From positions 1-22,589 of the forward strand of contig CABQAB010000003.1 of the NCBI GenBank assembly GCA_902461985.1: a stretch of 22,589 nucleotides of DNA. Direction: 5' to 3'. The translations under genes and the position numbers were made by a program. Positions within the stretch are counted from its first letter, which is position 1; each line of letters starts with the position of its first letter. The notes beneath the pieces are model-generated. The model was given only the letters and a program-made list of their open reading frames with translations. It was not told the DNA's origin and ran no database searches. Origin of the DNA: an uncultured Bacteroidales bacterium. Lineage in GTDB: Bacteria > Bacteroidota > Bacteroidia > Bacteroidales > UBA932. Shown here in pieces: positions 6,678 through 13,777 of this stretch.

Positions 6678-7088
6678 ATGAAAAAAGGAAAACATGATTT
6701 GATCTCACGAAGAGATTTCTTTAAGAAAGTAAGCTCTAAGGCTCTTCCGTTTCTGGCTCTTACTCTTGCTTCATCCCCCATATTGACTGTTACAGCAAAG
6801 GCAGCCACTAAAGCACCTTCAGGATGCTATATGGGCACATGCATGGGCACTTGTTATACAGGTTGTATGATGAGTTGTAATACCAGTTGTTTAAATGGGT
6901 GTTATACTTCGTGTGTCAGTCAGTGCGCAATGATGTGTAACAGCGGATGCCATGGTGGATGTAATGATACTTGTGCTCACGGATGCTCTTCTTGTGTTGC
7001 TGAGTGTAGACTTGGATGTGGAAAAGGTTGTTCTGGAACTTGTATAGCAAACTGCGCAAGTTATTCAGAACATCCTACTTATGATTAG
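6678..7088 (+). CDS. CXXX-repeat precursor peptide 3, Tat-targeted (20 Cys)
   Basis: A 136-residue precursor, started at ATG 6678 because this places a proper Tat signal at the N-terminus (SRRDFFKK at 10-17, hydrophobic stretch with LPFLALTLASS, AKA cleavage-like site). The longer frame reaching back into precursor 2 has no support. The core has 20 Cys, nearly all every fourth residue, with one longer step at the start (CYMGTC) and one shorter step (GCSSC) two-thirds along. Met and Gly are common between the cysteines (MGT, MMS, AMM), unlike precursor 1. The tail after the last Cys (ASYSEHPTYD) is Cys-free. It is a third substrate of the maturases by position and pattern. Confidence 0.9.
   Translation: MKKGKHDLISRRDFFKKVSSKALPFLALTLASSPILTVTAKAATKAPSGCYMGTCMGTCYTGCMMSCNTSCLNGCYTSCVSQCAMMCNSGCHGGCNDTCAHGCSSCVAECRLGCGKGCSGTCIANCASYSEHPTYD
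6831..6854 (+). repeat. 12-base tandem duplication in precursor 3
   Basis: ATGGGCACATGC (6831-6842) is followed at once by ATGGGCACTTGT (6843-6854), 10 of 12 bases identical, encoding MGTC twice. One unit equals one CXXX step, so slippage of 12-base units is a simple way for these ladders to lengthen. Confidence 0.7.
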
Positions 7089-7112
7089 AATTTAATAACA
7101 GATCTTAAAATT

Positions 7113-7415
7113 ATGATAAGAAGAATTTTTTATTTATTAGTGTTTGCTATCACTGTGTCATCAGCAAATGCTTTTGCATGTAATTCTGAGCGGTCATCGC
7201 AATTGATTGAAACTTCAATTCAGGCTCCGAATAATGGAACTTATATGCGTACTCAGTATACCGTGGATGTTTATACAGAAAGCGGACATAAAAAAGGAAG
7301 TTTTACTGTTTATCTGCATCAGGGTAAGAAATATATAAGTTTCAACAGGACATGGATATGTATACAAGGGAAAAACCGTTTCTTCTATAGTGGGAATTGG
7401 TATGTGATAAAATAA
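7113..7415 (+). CDS. Small secreted protein of unknown function
   Basis: A 100-residue protein with a Sec-type signal peptide (MIRRIFYLLVFAITVSSANA, cleavage near 20). The mature part of about 80 residues has two Cys (C23 and C82), Tyr-rich beta-like segments (YTVDVYTESGHKKGSFTVYL, then YISF) and a YSGNWYVI end. I recognise no family. It lies 24 bases after precursor 3 on the same strand and in the same A+T-rich style, so it is probably co-transcribed. A partner outside the inner membrane for the exported peptides is possible but unproven. Confidence 0.7.
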   Translation: MIRRIFYLLVFAITVSSANAFACNSERSSQLIETSIQAPNNGTYMRTQYTVDVYTESGHKKGSFTVYLHQGKKYISFNRTWICIQGKNRFFYSGNWYVIK

Positions 7416-7444
7416 TTGAATTTAAGATAAAATACTTAGATGTT

Positions 7445-8020
7445 ATGAAAAAGCTGATAGCAATTTTGTCTTTTTGTATAATCTCGACGTTTTCTTTAAT
7501 GGCCCAATCGTCAATTGGAAGTGTATATGGTGTTACATTGGGTGATACTCAAAGATCTGTAATCTATGCACTTGATTCTCAAGGAAAGTCTGGAAGTTTG
7601 GAAACTTTTGAAGATGGAACCCGATGCTATGAAATTTCATCTCCAACACTTGGCAGTTGTACATTTCAATATGCTTGTTTCTATTTTAAAAATGCTAAGC
7701 TGAATAAGGTAGTTTTTTATTCAAACGATGGAGGAGCAATGGACACAAACTTTCAAGGAGCATTCAATGCGTATGACAACTTTATTTCGAATGGTGATAG
7801 ATTCCAACGAATTTTTCGTACTATGAAATTTGATTTGACGGACAAGTATGGAATTCCACAACTAGAGGATGACGAAAAAGCAATTTGGAAATCAGGAGAC
7901 AATCAAATTATTCTTGAATATTCATTTAAGGACGAACCAATGGGGTATGGTTGGCGCAACGGATCTACTATAGTCTCTGTTTCCTATTGTAAATCGGCTC
8001 AATCTTCTGTGAATTACTGA
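7445..8020 (+). CDS. Secreted protein of unknown function, about 190 residues
   Basis: ATG 7445 is chosen because it gives a clean Sec signal peptide (MKKLIAILSF, ending SLMAQ); an earlier in-frame GTG/ATG extension overlaps the preceding gene. The mature 171 residues begin SSIGSVYGVTLGDT, a start seen in many small Bacteroidetes periplasmic proteins, and alternate beta-like strands and polar loops (VVFYSNDGG, KYGIPQLEDDEKAIWKSGD, IILEYSF). Three Cys, with no CXXX pattern. I cannot name the family. It lies 29 bases downstream of the previous small secreted gene and upstream of a lipoprotein gene, within the cassette. Confidence 0.75.
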   Translation: MKKLIAILSFCIISTFSLMAQSSIGSVYGVTLGDTQRSVIYALDSQGKSGSLETFEDGTRCYEISSPTLGSCTFQYACFYFKNAKLNKVVFYSNDGGAMDTNFQGAFNAYDNFISNGDRFQRIFRTMKFDLTDKYGIPQLEDDEKAIWKSGDNQIILEYSFKDEPMGYGWRNGSTIVSVSYCKSAQSSVNY

Positions 8021-8042
8021 CAAGTAAAACGGCATCACTATT

Positions 8043-8528
8043 ATGAAAAATTTTAAAGCATTAATGACTGTGCTGTTTGTTGGCACAATGTTGATTATTT
8101 CCGGATGCGATAAAGAAAACGGAAGTATCGATTATGGGGATAATGGTTCATCTTCAAGCAAGGTTACTATGCCGTCATTCGACAAATTCTTATCTACAGT
8201 CGATACGGATGGTTTCGCTATAAGAGCCCGATTCAAGACCGGAGGTGACAGGGAAAGCAATGTCCGTGCAACTGTGCATTGGAAGAATTATTCAGGCAGG
8301 CCGTCTTCAACGCCGGGAAAAAGTGATTTGACAAAATCAGAGAATATGCGCCAGCGGGATGTGACCTATCATAATACTGGCTCAAAGAAAGGAATGACTG
8401 AGAGTATCGTTTTCGAAAAAGAACATGGCGGATACAATGGCGGAACGTATATCTATTATTACGTGGAGTGTAGCAACAGCAAAGGAACTGCAGTGTCTCC
8501 AATTTCTCATGTTATTGTTAAAAGGTAG
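8043..8528 (+). CDS. Small lipoprotein of unknown function
   Basis: A 161-residue predicted lipoprotein: lipobox ending LIISGC with C22, followed by D and K, then an acidic/Ser linker (SIDYGDNGSSSS) typical of Bacteroidetes surface or periplasmic lipoproteins. The C-terminal part (YIYYYVECSNSKGTAVSP) looks like the last strands of an Ig-like or fibronectin-type fold, a weak resemblance only. It sits 22 bases after the preceding secreted gene and 33 before the CXXX modification-system gene. Its place in the cassette suggests an envelope role linked to the peptides (anchor, receptor or self-protection); this is inference. Confidence 0.72.
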   Translation: MKNFKALMTVLFVGTMLIISGCDKENGSIDYGDNGSSSSKVTMPSFDKFLSTVDTDGFAIRARFKTGGDRESNVRATVHWKNYSGRPSSTPGKSDLTKSENMRQRDVTYHNTGSKKGMTESIVFEKEHGGYNGGTYIYYYVECSNSKGTAVSPISHVIVKR

Positions 8529-8561
8529 CAAATTTAAATGGTAAATTAAGGGTATAGGCAT

Positions 8562-8837
8562 ATGAAAAAGAAAGTTGTAGGTCAGGTGACCGTAGAAGAA
8601 AAGAATGAAATTCAGGCTTTGTTTGAACGCCGTAACGGGCTGAATGAACTGGCAAAGATTGTCACTGCTGATAATTCAGAGTTTTATGAGAGACTCGTGA
8701 AGGATATGGGTGAGACAGGTACCAAGTTTCAGAATTGGTGGGATAGAATGGCTGGGAAGTATCAATGGGAGTCTGAAGAGAATGGAAACTGGGAAATCAA
8801 TTTCGAGACTAATGAAATCATCCTGGTAACTGAATAA
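8562..8837 (+). CDS. CXXX repeat peptide modification system protein
   Basis: A 91-residue soluble protein, acidic towards the C-terminus, with no signal, no Cys and no metal motif. It is likely alpha-helical at first ([22 protein letters not shown]), then has a Trp-rich segment ([21 protein letters not shown]). I match it to the small accessory family named for association with CXXX-repeat peptides and their radical SAM enzymes. Two bases separate it from tatA, and tatA overlaps tatC, so these three form a tight translational unit. This suggests that it acts at the step between modification and Tat export, for example as a leader-binding or proofreading chaperone; that job is inferred. Confidence 0.75.
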   Translation: MKKKVVGQVTVEEKNEIQALFERRNGLNELAKIVTADNSEFYERLVKDMGETGTKFQNWWDRMAGKYQWESEENGNWEINFETNEIILVTE

Positions 8838-8839
8838 CT

Positions 8840-9103
8840 ATGGTTGGTCAATTTTTGTTCATCGGTACGACTGAGCTGCTTCTCATAGGGGGCATGGCTC
8901 TGCTGCTTTTCGGAGGCAAGAAACTTCCGGAAATGATGCGAGGACTCGGACAGGGAGTGCGGGAGTTCAAGAAAGGTGTTAAGGACATTGAGGAAGATGT
9001 TGAGGGCGATGGTGTGAATGTCTCAGCTGAAGAAGATAACCCTCAAACGTTAGAGTCTAAAAAAGATGAAAAGCTAGAGAAATCTGATGGTAAGCAAGAA
9101 TAG
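8840..9103 (+). CDS. tatA: Sec-independent protein translocase subunit TatA/E
   Basis: An 87-residue pore-forming subunit of the twin-arginine translocase. Seen: a short N-terminal membrane helix with a conserved acidic residue ([17 protein letters not shown]12), the FGGKKLPE hinge (24-31), an amphipathic helix ([17 protein letters not shown]) and an acidic/polar tail. Typical TatA layout. No separate TatB was found in the window; minimal Tat systems use one TatA-type protein. Its gene follows the CXXX modification protein by two bases and overlaps tatC by 17 bases. Its nearest likely cargo is the three SRRxFF peptides upstream. Confidence 0.95.
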   Translation: MVGQFLFIGTTELLLIGGMALLLFGGKKLPEMMRGLGQGVREFKKGVKDIEEDVEGDGVNVSAEEDNPQTLESKKDEKLEKSDGKQE

Positions 9104-9887
9104 CCAGGGTAAGTTGACATTCGGCGGGCATCTGGAAGTGCTTCGCCGAATGCTTTTCCGTATAATTGCTGTGGTCGGCGTTTTTTCGATAGTCGTTTTT
9201 CTATGCAAGGATGCCGTCTGGAAACTGTTGCTTGCACCAAGTGAATACAATTTTTTCACATATCGGTGGATCGAATCTGTACTTAATCGAATCGGCATTG
9301 TCTTTCATTTTGATGAATTCCATATAGATTTGATAACTACTGATTTGTCAAGCCAGTTTATGAGACATATAACTACGTCTCTTTATTTGGGACTGCTCGG
9401 AGCTTCGCCGTATATTTTGTTTGAGCTGTTTCACTTTGTCGCACCTGCGTTATATGAAAATGAAAAGAAATACTCAGGGATGGCTCTTTTCATTATCTAT
9501 GTCCTGTTCATATTGGGAGTACTGATGAGTTATTATGTTCTGTTTCCCATATCTTTCAGATTCTTGGGAACTTATAGTGTTGCGGAAAGAGTGCGCAGCA
9601 CGATTACGCTGGATTCTTATGTATCAACTTTTACAACTTTGACCTTGCTTATGGGAGTGTTTTTTCAACTGCCGGTGATTGCATTTGCACTGGCAAAACT
9701 TGGGATTATCAACTTTGATATGCTTTCAAAGTATCGGAAACATGCTTTATTGATAATCATGTTGGTCGCAGCGATAATAACACCTCCGGATTTAATGACA
9801 TTGGTATTAGTAGCATTGCCATTATACTTGCTGTATGAAGTAAGTATAAAAATAACGTATTTAGTAGACAGACATTTGAATCAGTAG
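9087..9887 (+). CDS. tatC: Sec-independent protein translocase subunit TatC
   Basis: A 266-residue, six-helix inner-membrane receptor for twin-arginine signals. Seen: the N-terminal [10 protein letters not shown] segment (E17, part of the RR-binding surface), the [17 protein letters not shown] loop (112-128) with the conserved Pro and Glu, and the ITPPD turn before the last helix. Length is normal for the family. It starts inside the end of tatA (17-base overlap), indicating coupled translation. It is the last gene of the plus-strand accessory block; 295 bases with two promoters follow before the tamL-like gene. Confidence 0.96.
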   Translation: MVSKNSQGKLTFGGHLEVLRRMLFRIIAVVGVFSIVVFLCKDAVWKLLLAPSEYNFFTYRWIESVLNRIGIVFHFDEFHIDLITTDLSSQFMRHITTSLYLGLLGASPYILFELFHFVAPALYENEKKYSGMALFIIYVLFILGVLMSYYVLFPISFRFLGTYSVAERVRSTITLDSYVSTFTTLTLLMGVFFQLPVIAFALAKLGIINFDMLSKYRKHALLIIMLVAAIITPPDLMTLVLVALPLYLLYEVSIKITYLVDRHLNQ

Positions 9888-10019
9888 TTGAAAATCAAGA
9901 GAATAAACTCCATGACAAGTTTACCAAGTGTATCTAAAAGCAGTCCAGCAGTAAGTGTCAGTTATAAATCATCAGATCCGAAGGAAGCCATTACACCCCC
10001 GGAACAAACACAAGGCTTG

Positions 10020-10052
10020 TTGCTTTTTCTCTCTGTTTTTCGTTATATTTGT
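10020..10052 (+). promoter_or_regulatory. Upstream tandem promoter (TTTG-N21-TATATTTG)
   Basis: TTTG at 10020-10023, 21 bases, then TATATTTG at 10045-10052: both Bacteroidetes promoter elements at allowed spacing. The start point would be near 10058, inside a CTCAC-TTT-GTGAG hairpin, and a 10-base palindrome CCTATATAGG follows at 10067-10076. It drives the tamL-like gene or a short leader. Confidence 0.6.
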
Positions 10053-10102
10053 CTCACTTTGTGAGCCTATATAGGATGCGCCTTGGTAAAACTCAAACTT
10101 CG

Positions 10103-10134
10103 TTTGGCTTTGCGCCTGGCTTTTGCTATATTTG
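10103..10134 (+). promoter_or_regulatory. Proximal promoter of the tamL-like gene (TTTG-N20-TATATTTG)
   Basis: TTTG at 10103-10106, 20 bases, TATATTTG at 10127-10134. Both tandem promoters are followed by TCTCA, so one may be a copy of the other. The TTTG lies in the right arm of CAAACTTCGTTTG (10094-10106). The predicted start near 10140 argues against TTG 10123 as the start codon and leaves ATG 10183 with a leader of about 40 bases. Confidence 0.7.
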
Positions 10135-10182
10135 TCTCATTATATGAAAGTTCACATAGGGTTAGCATTATGTCGTCATCCA

Positions 10183-12393
10183 ATGAGGCGCAGGAGATTA
10201 TTTGAAATATTAAGTCTGCCGGCAGTGTTATTGCTGTCGGTAGTTTTTCTGTTTTCCTGCAGCACCACGCGGGTGCTCAAAGAAGGGGAGTACAGTCTGG
10301 CAAGAGCGAAAGTCAATGTGCTCAACGACAAGGACTTCAAAGAGGGAGAACTGACGCCGTATATCCAGCAGAAGCCGAATTCCTATTTCATTTTCGGATG
10401 GAATCCCTTTGTGAGCGTATACAACTGGGCTAACGGCAAAGGCGGTCCATGGGACAGGTTCGTTCAGAAACTCGGAACTGCACCTATCATATATGACGAG
10501 ACTTTAGTGGACAAATCGGTGAGCAATATCTCCCGGCACCTGGAATATCTCGGCTACTATTTCTCTGATGTCCAGACAGACATCAAGGTCAAGAAAAAGA
10601 AGGTCTATGTCACCTACAATGTCCGCCTTGGCAAAAGGTATGTCATTGACAGCATAAGTTACAGCCTTCCGGAAGGGCCGATTGCCAACGATTTCCTCGA
10701 AGCGAGCAGAAACTCATTAGTCCGGACCGGTGACTATCTTTCCGAATCCAGGCTCGAAGACGAGAGCACAAGAATCAGTTCTGTCTTGAGAAACCGCGGC
10801 TATTTCACTTTCAACAAGCATTACCTTTATTGCGAAGCGGACACGCTCGCCTCCGACGGAAAGGCAAAACTCGAAATAAGCGTAAAGGAATACACCCGTA
10901 ACGAAACCGAAAAGGAAGCCGTTCCATTCAGGCAATTCACGATTGACAAGATAAACATCTCCTTTCCGAAAAAACTGAAAATCCGCCCCGACGTCATCAA
11001 AGGGCTGACATCGATAAAGCCAGGAGACAGCTACAGCGAAGAGGCAATCAACAGCAGTTACACACGTCTGTCATCGCTGAGAATGTTCTCCAGCGTCAAT
11101 ATAGGAATGAGTGCGGTCGATACCAGCCGGCTTCAATGCGACATCAGCCTTCTGCCGTCAAAACTCCAGGGATTCAAACTCAATGCTGAAGTATCCATCA
11201 ACTCGTCGGGGCTTTTTGGAGTGTCACCGAAAGTTTCCTACTATCACAAGAACATATTCAGGGGAGGGGAATGGCTTAACCTGAGTTTTATGGGCAATTT
11301 CCAGTTCAGGTTCAGCGATCACGTCAACTCCAACGAGTTCGGTGTCAGCGGTGGACTCAGTTTCCCGAAATTCCTCTTCCTGCCATACAGACTTTTCCAC
11401 GGAGCAATACCGAGAACCGAAATAAACGCTTCCTACAACTACCAGAACCGTCCGGAATACACGAGGAACATCATTTCGACTTCATTGGGATTCGGCGGAA
11501 ACGTACAGTCCAAGTTTTTCTACCAGGTCTATCCGGTCCAGCTGAATGTGGTCAGGCTTTTCAATCTCGACAACGATTTCTACAATTCAATGGAGAGGGA
11601 CCCGTTTCTCAAAAACGCCTACGAAAACCATTTCGACCTCGGGGCAGGGGGAACCTTGTATTATACGACTGACACCAGCGTCAATCCGAAAAACGATTAT
11701 TGGTACACCCGTCTGCAATTCGATCTGTCAGGCAACTTCCTGAGTATATTCAAGCCTCTGATGCAGAAGGACGAAGACGGCGACGGGATGATATGGAACA
11801 CTCAGTACGCCCAGTATGTAAGGGCGGAACTCACCATAGGCAAGACCTGGAGATTCGGCAAGGAAGACAAGCAGGCCTTCGCCACAAGGCTTCTTGCAGG
11901 TGCTGGCTGGGCCTACGGAAATTCTTCGTCCCTTCCGTTTGAAAAGCATTTTTACGTAGGAGGGGCCAACAGCATGAGAGGCTGGCAGTCCCGCACCCTC
12001 GGTCCGGGACGTTCCCCGAAAGACAATTTCTTCACCATTCCCAACCAGATGGGAGACATGAGACTGGAAGCTAACATGGAATACCGTTTCCCTCTGTTCT
12101 GGAAATTCTACGGGGCGGCCTTTGTAGATGCTGGAAATGTCTGGACACTTAAGAGACCTGATTCTGAAATCTCGGAAATATCCAATATATCCTGGCAGAA
12201 TCTATGGTCTGGTATGGCCCTTAACTGGGGTATAGGTCTGAGGGTGGACCTGGATTTTCTTGTGCTCCGTCTGGATTGGGGACTGAGACTCCACGATCCG
12301 GCATTGACGACGGACAGGGGATGGGTCAACCCGAAGAACTGGTTCACCCGCGATGGATATGCGCTTCACTTCGGTGTCGGGTATCCGTTCTAA
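10183..12393 (+). CDS. TamL-like BamA/TamA-family outer-membrane assembly lipoprotein
   Basis: Omp85-superfamily protein that helps insert or translocate outer-membrane proteins. ATG 10183 is chosen: it lies after the predicted transcription start and gives a compact lipoprotein signal (RRRR, hydrophobic core, FSC with C26 followed by STTR). Further upstream starts (TTG 10123, ATG 10144) would be at or before the transcription start. The 736-residue protein has POTRA-like repeats up to about residue 330 (for example YLGYYFSDV, LRNRGYF, LSSLRMFSSVNI) and a C-terminal 16-strand-type barrel. The barrel carries the lid-loop motif GGANSMRGWQSRTLGPG, where MRGW stands for the usual VRGF/Y, and ends in aromatic FGVGYPF. 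The lipid-anchor Cys marks the Bacteroidetes TamL variant. No tamB gene is adjacent. Its last codons lie in a hairpin arm. Confidence 0.9.
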   Translation: MRRRRLFEILSLPAVLLLSVVFLFSCSTTRVLKEGEYSLARAKVNVLNDKDFKEGELTPYIQQKPNSYFIFGWNPFVSVYNWANGKGGPWDRFVQKLGTAPIIYDETLVDKSVSNISRHLEYLGYYFSDVQTDIKVKKKKVYVTYNVRLGKRYVIDSISYSLPEGPIANDFLEASRNSLVRTGDYLSESRLEDESTRISSVLRNRGYFTFNKHYLYCEADTLASDGKAKLEISVKEYTRNETEKEAVPFRQFTIDKINISFPKKLKIRPDVIKGLTSIKPGDSYSEEAINSSYTRLSSLRMFSSVNIGMSAVDTSRLQCDISLLPSKLQGFKLNAEVSINSSGLFGVSPKVSYYHKNIFRGGEWLNLSFMGNFQFRFSDHVNSNEFGVSGGLSFPKFLFLPYRLFHGAIPRTEINASYNYQNRPEYTRNIISTSLGFGGNVQSKFFYQVYPVQLNVVRLFNLDNDFYNSMERDPFLKNAYENHFDLGAGGTLYYTTDTSVNPKNDYWYTRLQFDLSGNFLSIFKPLMQKDEDGDGMIWNTQYAQYVRAELTIGKTWRFGKEDKQAFATRLLAGAGWAYGNSSSLPFEKHFYVGGANSMRGWQSRTLGPGRSPKDNFFTIPNQMGDMRLEANMEYRFPLFWKFYGAAFVDAGNVWTLKRPDSEISEISNISWQNLWSGMALNWGIGLRVDLDFLVLRLDWGLRLHDPALTTDRGWVNPKNWFTRDGYALHFGVGYPF

Positions 12394-12415
12394 AACTGCG
12401 TTTTAGAACGGATAC
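12381..12415. terminator. Perfect 16-pair hairpin containing the tamL-like stop codon
   Basis: GTATCCGTTCTAAAAC (12381-12396), a TGC loop, then its exact inverted copy (12400-12415). The left arm holds the last four sense codons and TAA (12391-12393). No T-run follows. Placed between convergent genes, it may act as a terminator or 3'-end stabiliser in either direction. Confidence 0.75.
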
Positions 12416-12433
12416 GGAGTCGCTTGCGACTCC
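12416..12433. terminator. Short hairpin between convergent genes
   Basis: GGAGTCGC and GCGACTCC separated by TT, adjoining the 16-pair hairpin with no gap. It is GC-rich and perfect. Confidence 0.6.
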
Positions 12434-12453
12434 TATTGTCCTCTTAACCCTCA

Positions 12454-12468
12454 GTCTGCTTCGCAGAC
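12454..12468. terminator. Short hairpin before the rarA stop
   Basis: GTCTGC and GCAGAC around a TTC loop, 6 bases from the rarA stop codon at 12475-12477. Third stem in a row in this convergent gap; possible bidirectional termination zone. Confidence 0.55.
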
Positions 12469-12474
12469 AGCATG

Positions 12475-13755
12475 TTATTTCTTGTAATATTTCGGCCAGA
12501 AGACTTCGAGGCGCGCGCGAAGTTCCGCTTCCTTACGGTTCTCGCAAGGTTCATATAACACCGTCCCGGAAAGATCGGCAGGCAGAAACTCCAAGTCAGC
12601 GAAATGTCCCGGATAGTCATGGGCGTATCTGTAACCGTCGGAATAGCCGAGGTCCTCCATCAGTTTAGTCGGAGCGTTGCGCAGATACAATGGCACTGCC
12701 GAAGTCTGGGTTTCCGATGCCAAAGCCATAGCCTTGTCGATGGCTAAATATGCGGAATTGCTCTTCGGTGAAGTGGCAAGATAAATCGTAGTTTCCGACA
12801 ATGGTATCCGTGCCTCAGGCATACCGATATTGTGAACGGTCTGGAAACAGGCATTTGCGAGCAGAAGCGCGTTCGGATTTGCCAGTCCTATGTCTTCGGC
12901 GGCCAGAATACAAAGCCTGCGTGCGATGAAAAGCGGATCCTCGCCGCCGACAAGCATCCTCGCAAGGTAGTAGACAGCCGCATTCGGATCCGAGCCCCTT
13001 ACGGATTTGATAAACGCAGATATAATGTCATAGTGCATCTCCCCGCCTTTATCATAAATTGCAATATTCTCTTGCAGAGAAGATGTAACAAGATTGTTTG
13101 TAATAACTAAAGGCTCTCCGAGACGATGTGAGGCAACAATGATGTCCAGAATATTGAGCAGTTTACGCGCGTCTCCTGAAGAATAGCGGAACAGGGCTTC
13201 AGTCTCTGAGACTTTTATGTCCATTCCACTCAATATTTCGTCTTCCGTAACGGCTTTGCGCAACAGAACTTCAAGATCCTCCTTCTCGAGCGATTTCAGC
13301 ACGAACACCTGACAACGGGAGAGGAGGGGAGAGATGACCTCGAACGATGGGTTCTCCGTAGTCGCACCGATCAGAATGAAAGTGCCGTCTTCGACTGCCC
13401 CCAAAAGGGCGTCCTGCTGGGACTTGCTGAACCTGTGTATTTCATCGATGAACAGAACCGGCGTGGCAGCGGATGAAAACAGCCCTTTCGAGCGGGACTT
13501 ATCGATGACCTCCCGCACTTCCTTGACTCCTGAACTTACAGCCGACAATGTGTAGAACTCCCTGCCGGCAGACTGCGCCACAATCCTCGCGAGAGTGGTC
13601 TTGCCAACCCCGGGAGGGCCCCAGAGAATGAACGAAGTCAGATTTCCGCTCTCAATCATATTGCGCAGCACACAGCCTTCCCCGACAAGATGCTTCTGAC
13701 CCACATATCCGTCAAGAGTGCGGGGTCTCATTCGTTCTGGAAGAGGTGCCGGCAT
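12475..13755 (-). CDS. rarA: Replication-associated recombination protein A (AAA+ ATPase)
   Basis: RarA (MgsA/WRNIP1 family) is a cytosolic clamp-loader-like AAA+ ATPase acting at stalled replication forks and SSB-coated gaps. Seen: the N-terminal PLPERMRPRTLDGYVGQKHL, Walker A GPPGVGKT (46-53), Walker B VLFIDEIHRF (100-109), sensor 1 IGATTENPSF, the SRC arginine-finger region, and the C-terminal tetramerisation domain with EDIGLA, NALLLANA and PLYLRNAPTKLM. The 426-residue length is normal. ATG 13755 is preferred over TTG 13785, because the family starts close to PLPERMRP and the TTG lies inside an inverted repeat. It is convergent with the tamL-like gene; upstream is the GNAT-like gene 78 bases away on the same strand. 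Confidence 0.95.
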   Translation of the reverse strand: MPAPLPERMRPRTLDGYVGQKHLVGEGCVLRNMIESGNLTSFILWGPPGVGKTTLARIVAQSAGREFYTLSAVSSGVKEVREVIDKSRSKGLFSSAATPVLFIDEIHRFSKSQQDALLGAVEDGTFILIGATTENPSFEVISPLLSRCQVFVLKSLEKEDLEVLLRKAVTEDEILSGMDIKVSETEALFRYSSGDARKLLNILDIIVASHRLGEPLVITNNLVTSSLQENIAIYDKGGEMHYDIISAFIKSVRGSDPNAAVYYLARMLVGGEDPLFIARRLCILAAEDIGLANPNALLLANACFQTVHNIGMPEARIPLSETTIYLATSPKSNSAYLAIDKAMALASETQTSAVPLYLRNAPTKLMEDLGYSDGYRYAHDYPGHFADLEFLPADLSGTVLYEPCENRKEAELRARLEVFWPKYYKK

Positions 13756-13777
13756 GATAATGATTGTTCTATTCAAT

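Noticed and set aside
10123..10182. Upstream starts (TTG 10123 and ATG 10144) for the tamL-like gene
   Set aside because: TTG 10123 lies within the proximal promoter region and ATG 10144 within a few bases of the predicted transcription start; ATG 10183 gives a normal lipoprotein signal.
9912..10205. Open frame of about 97 codons after tatC (begins MTSLPSVSKSS)
   Set aside because: It covers both tandem promoters and the start of the tamL-like gene in another frame, and shows no domain; an open frame by chance is more likely.
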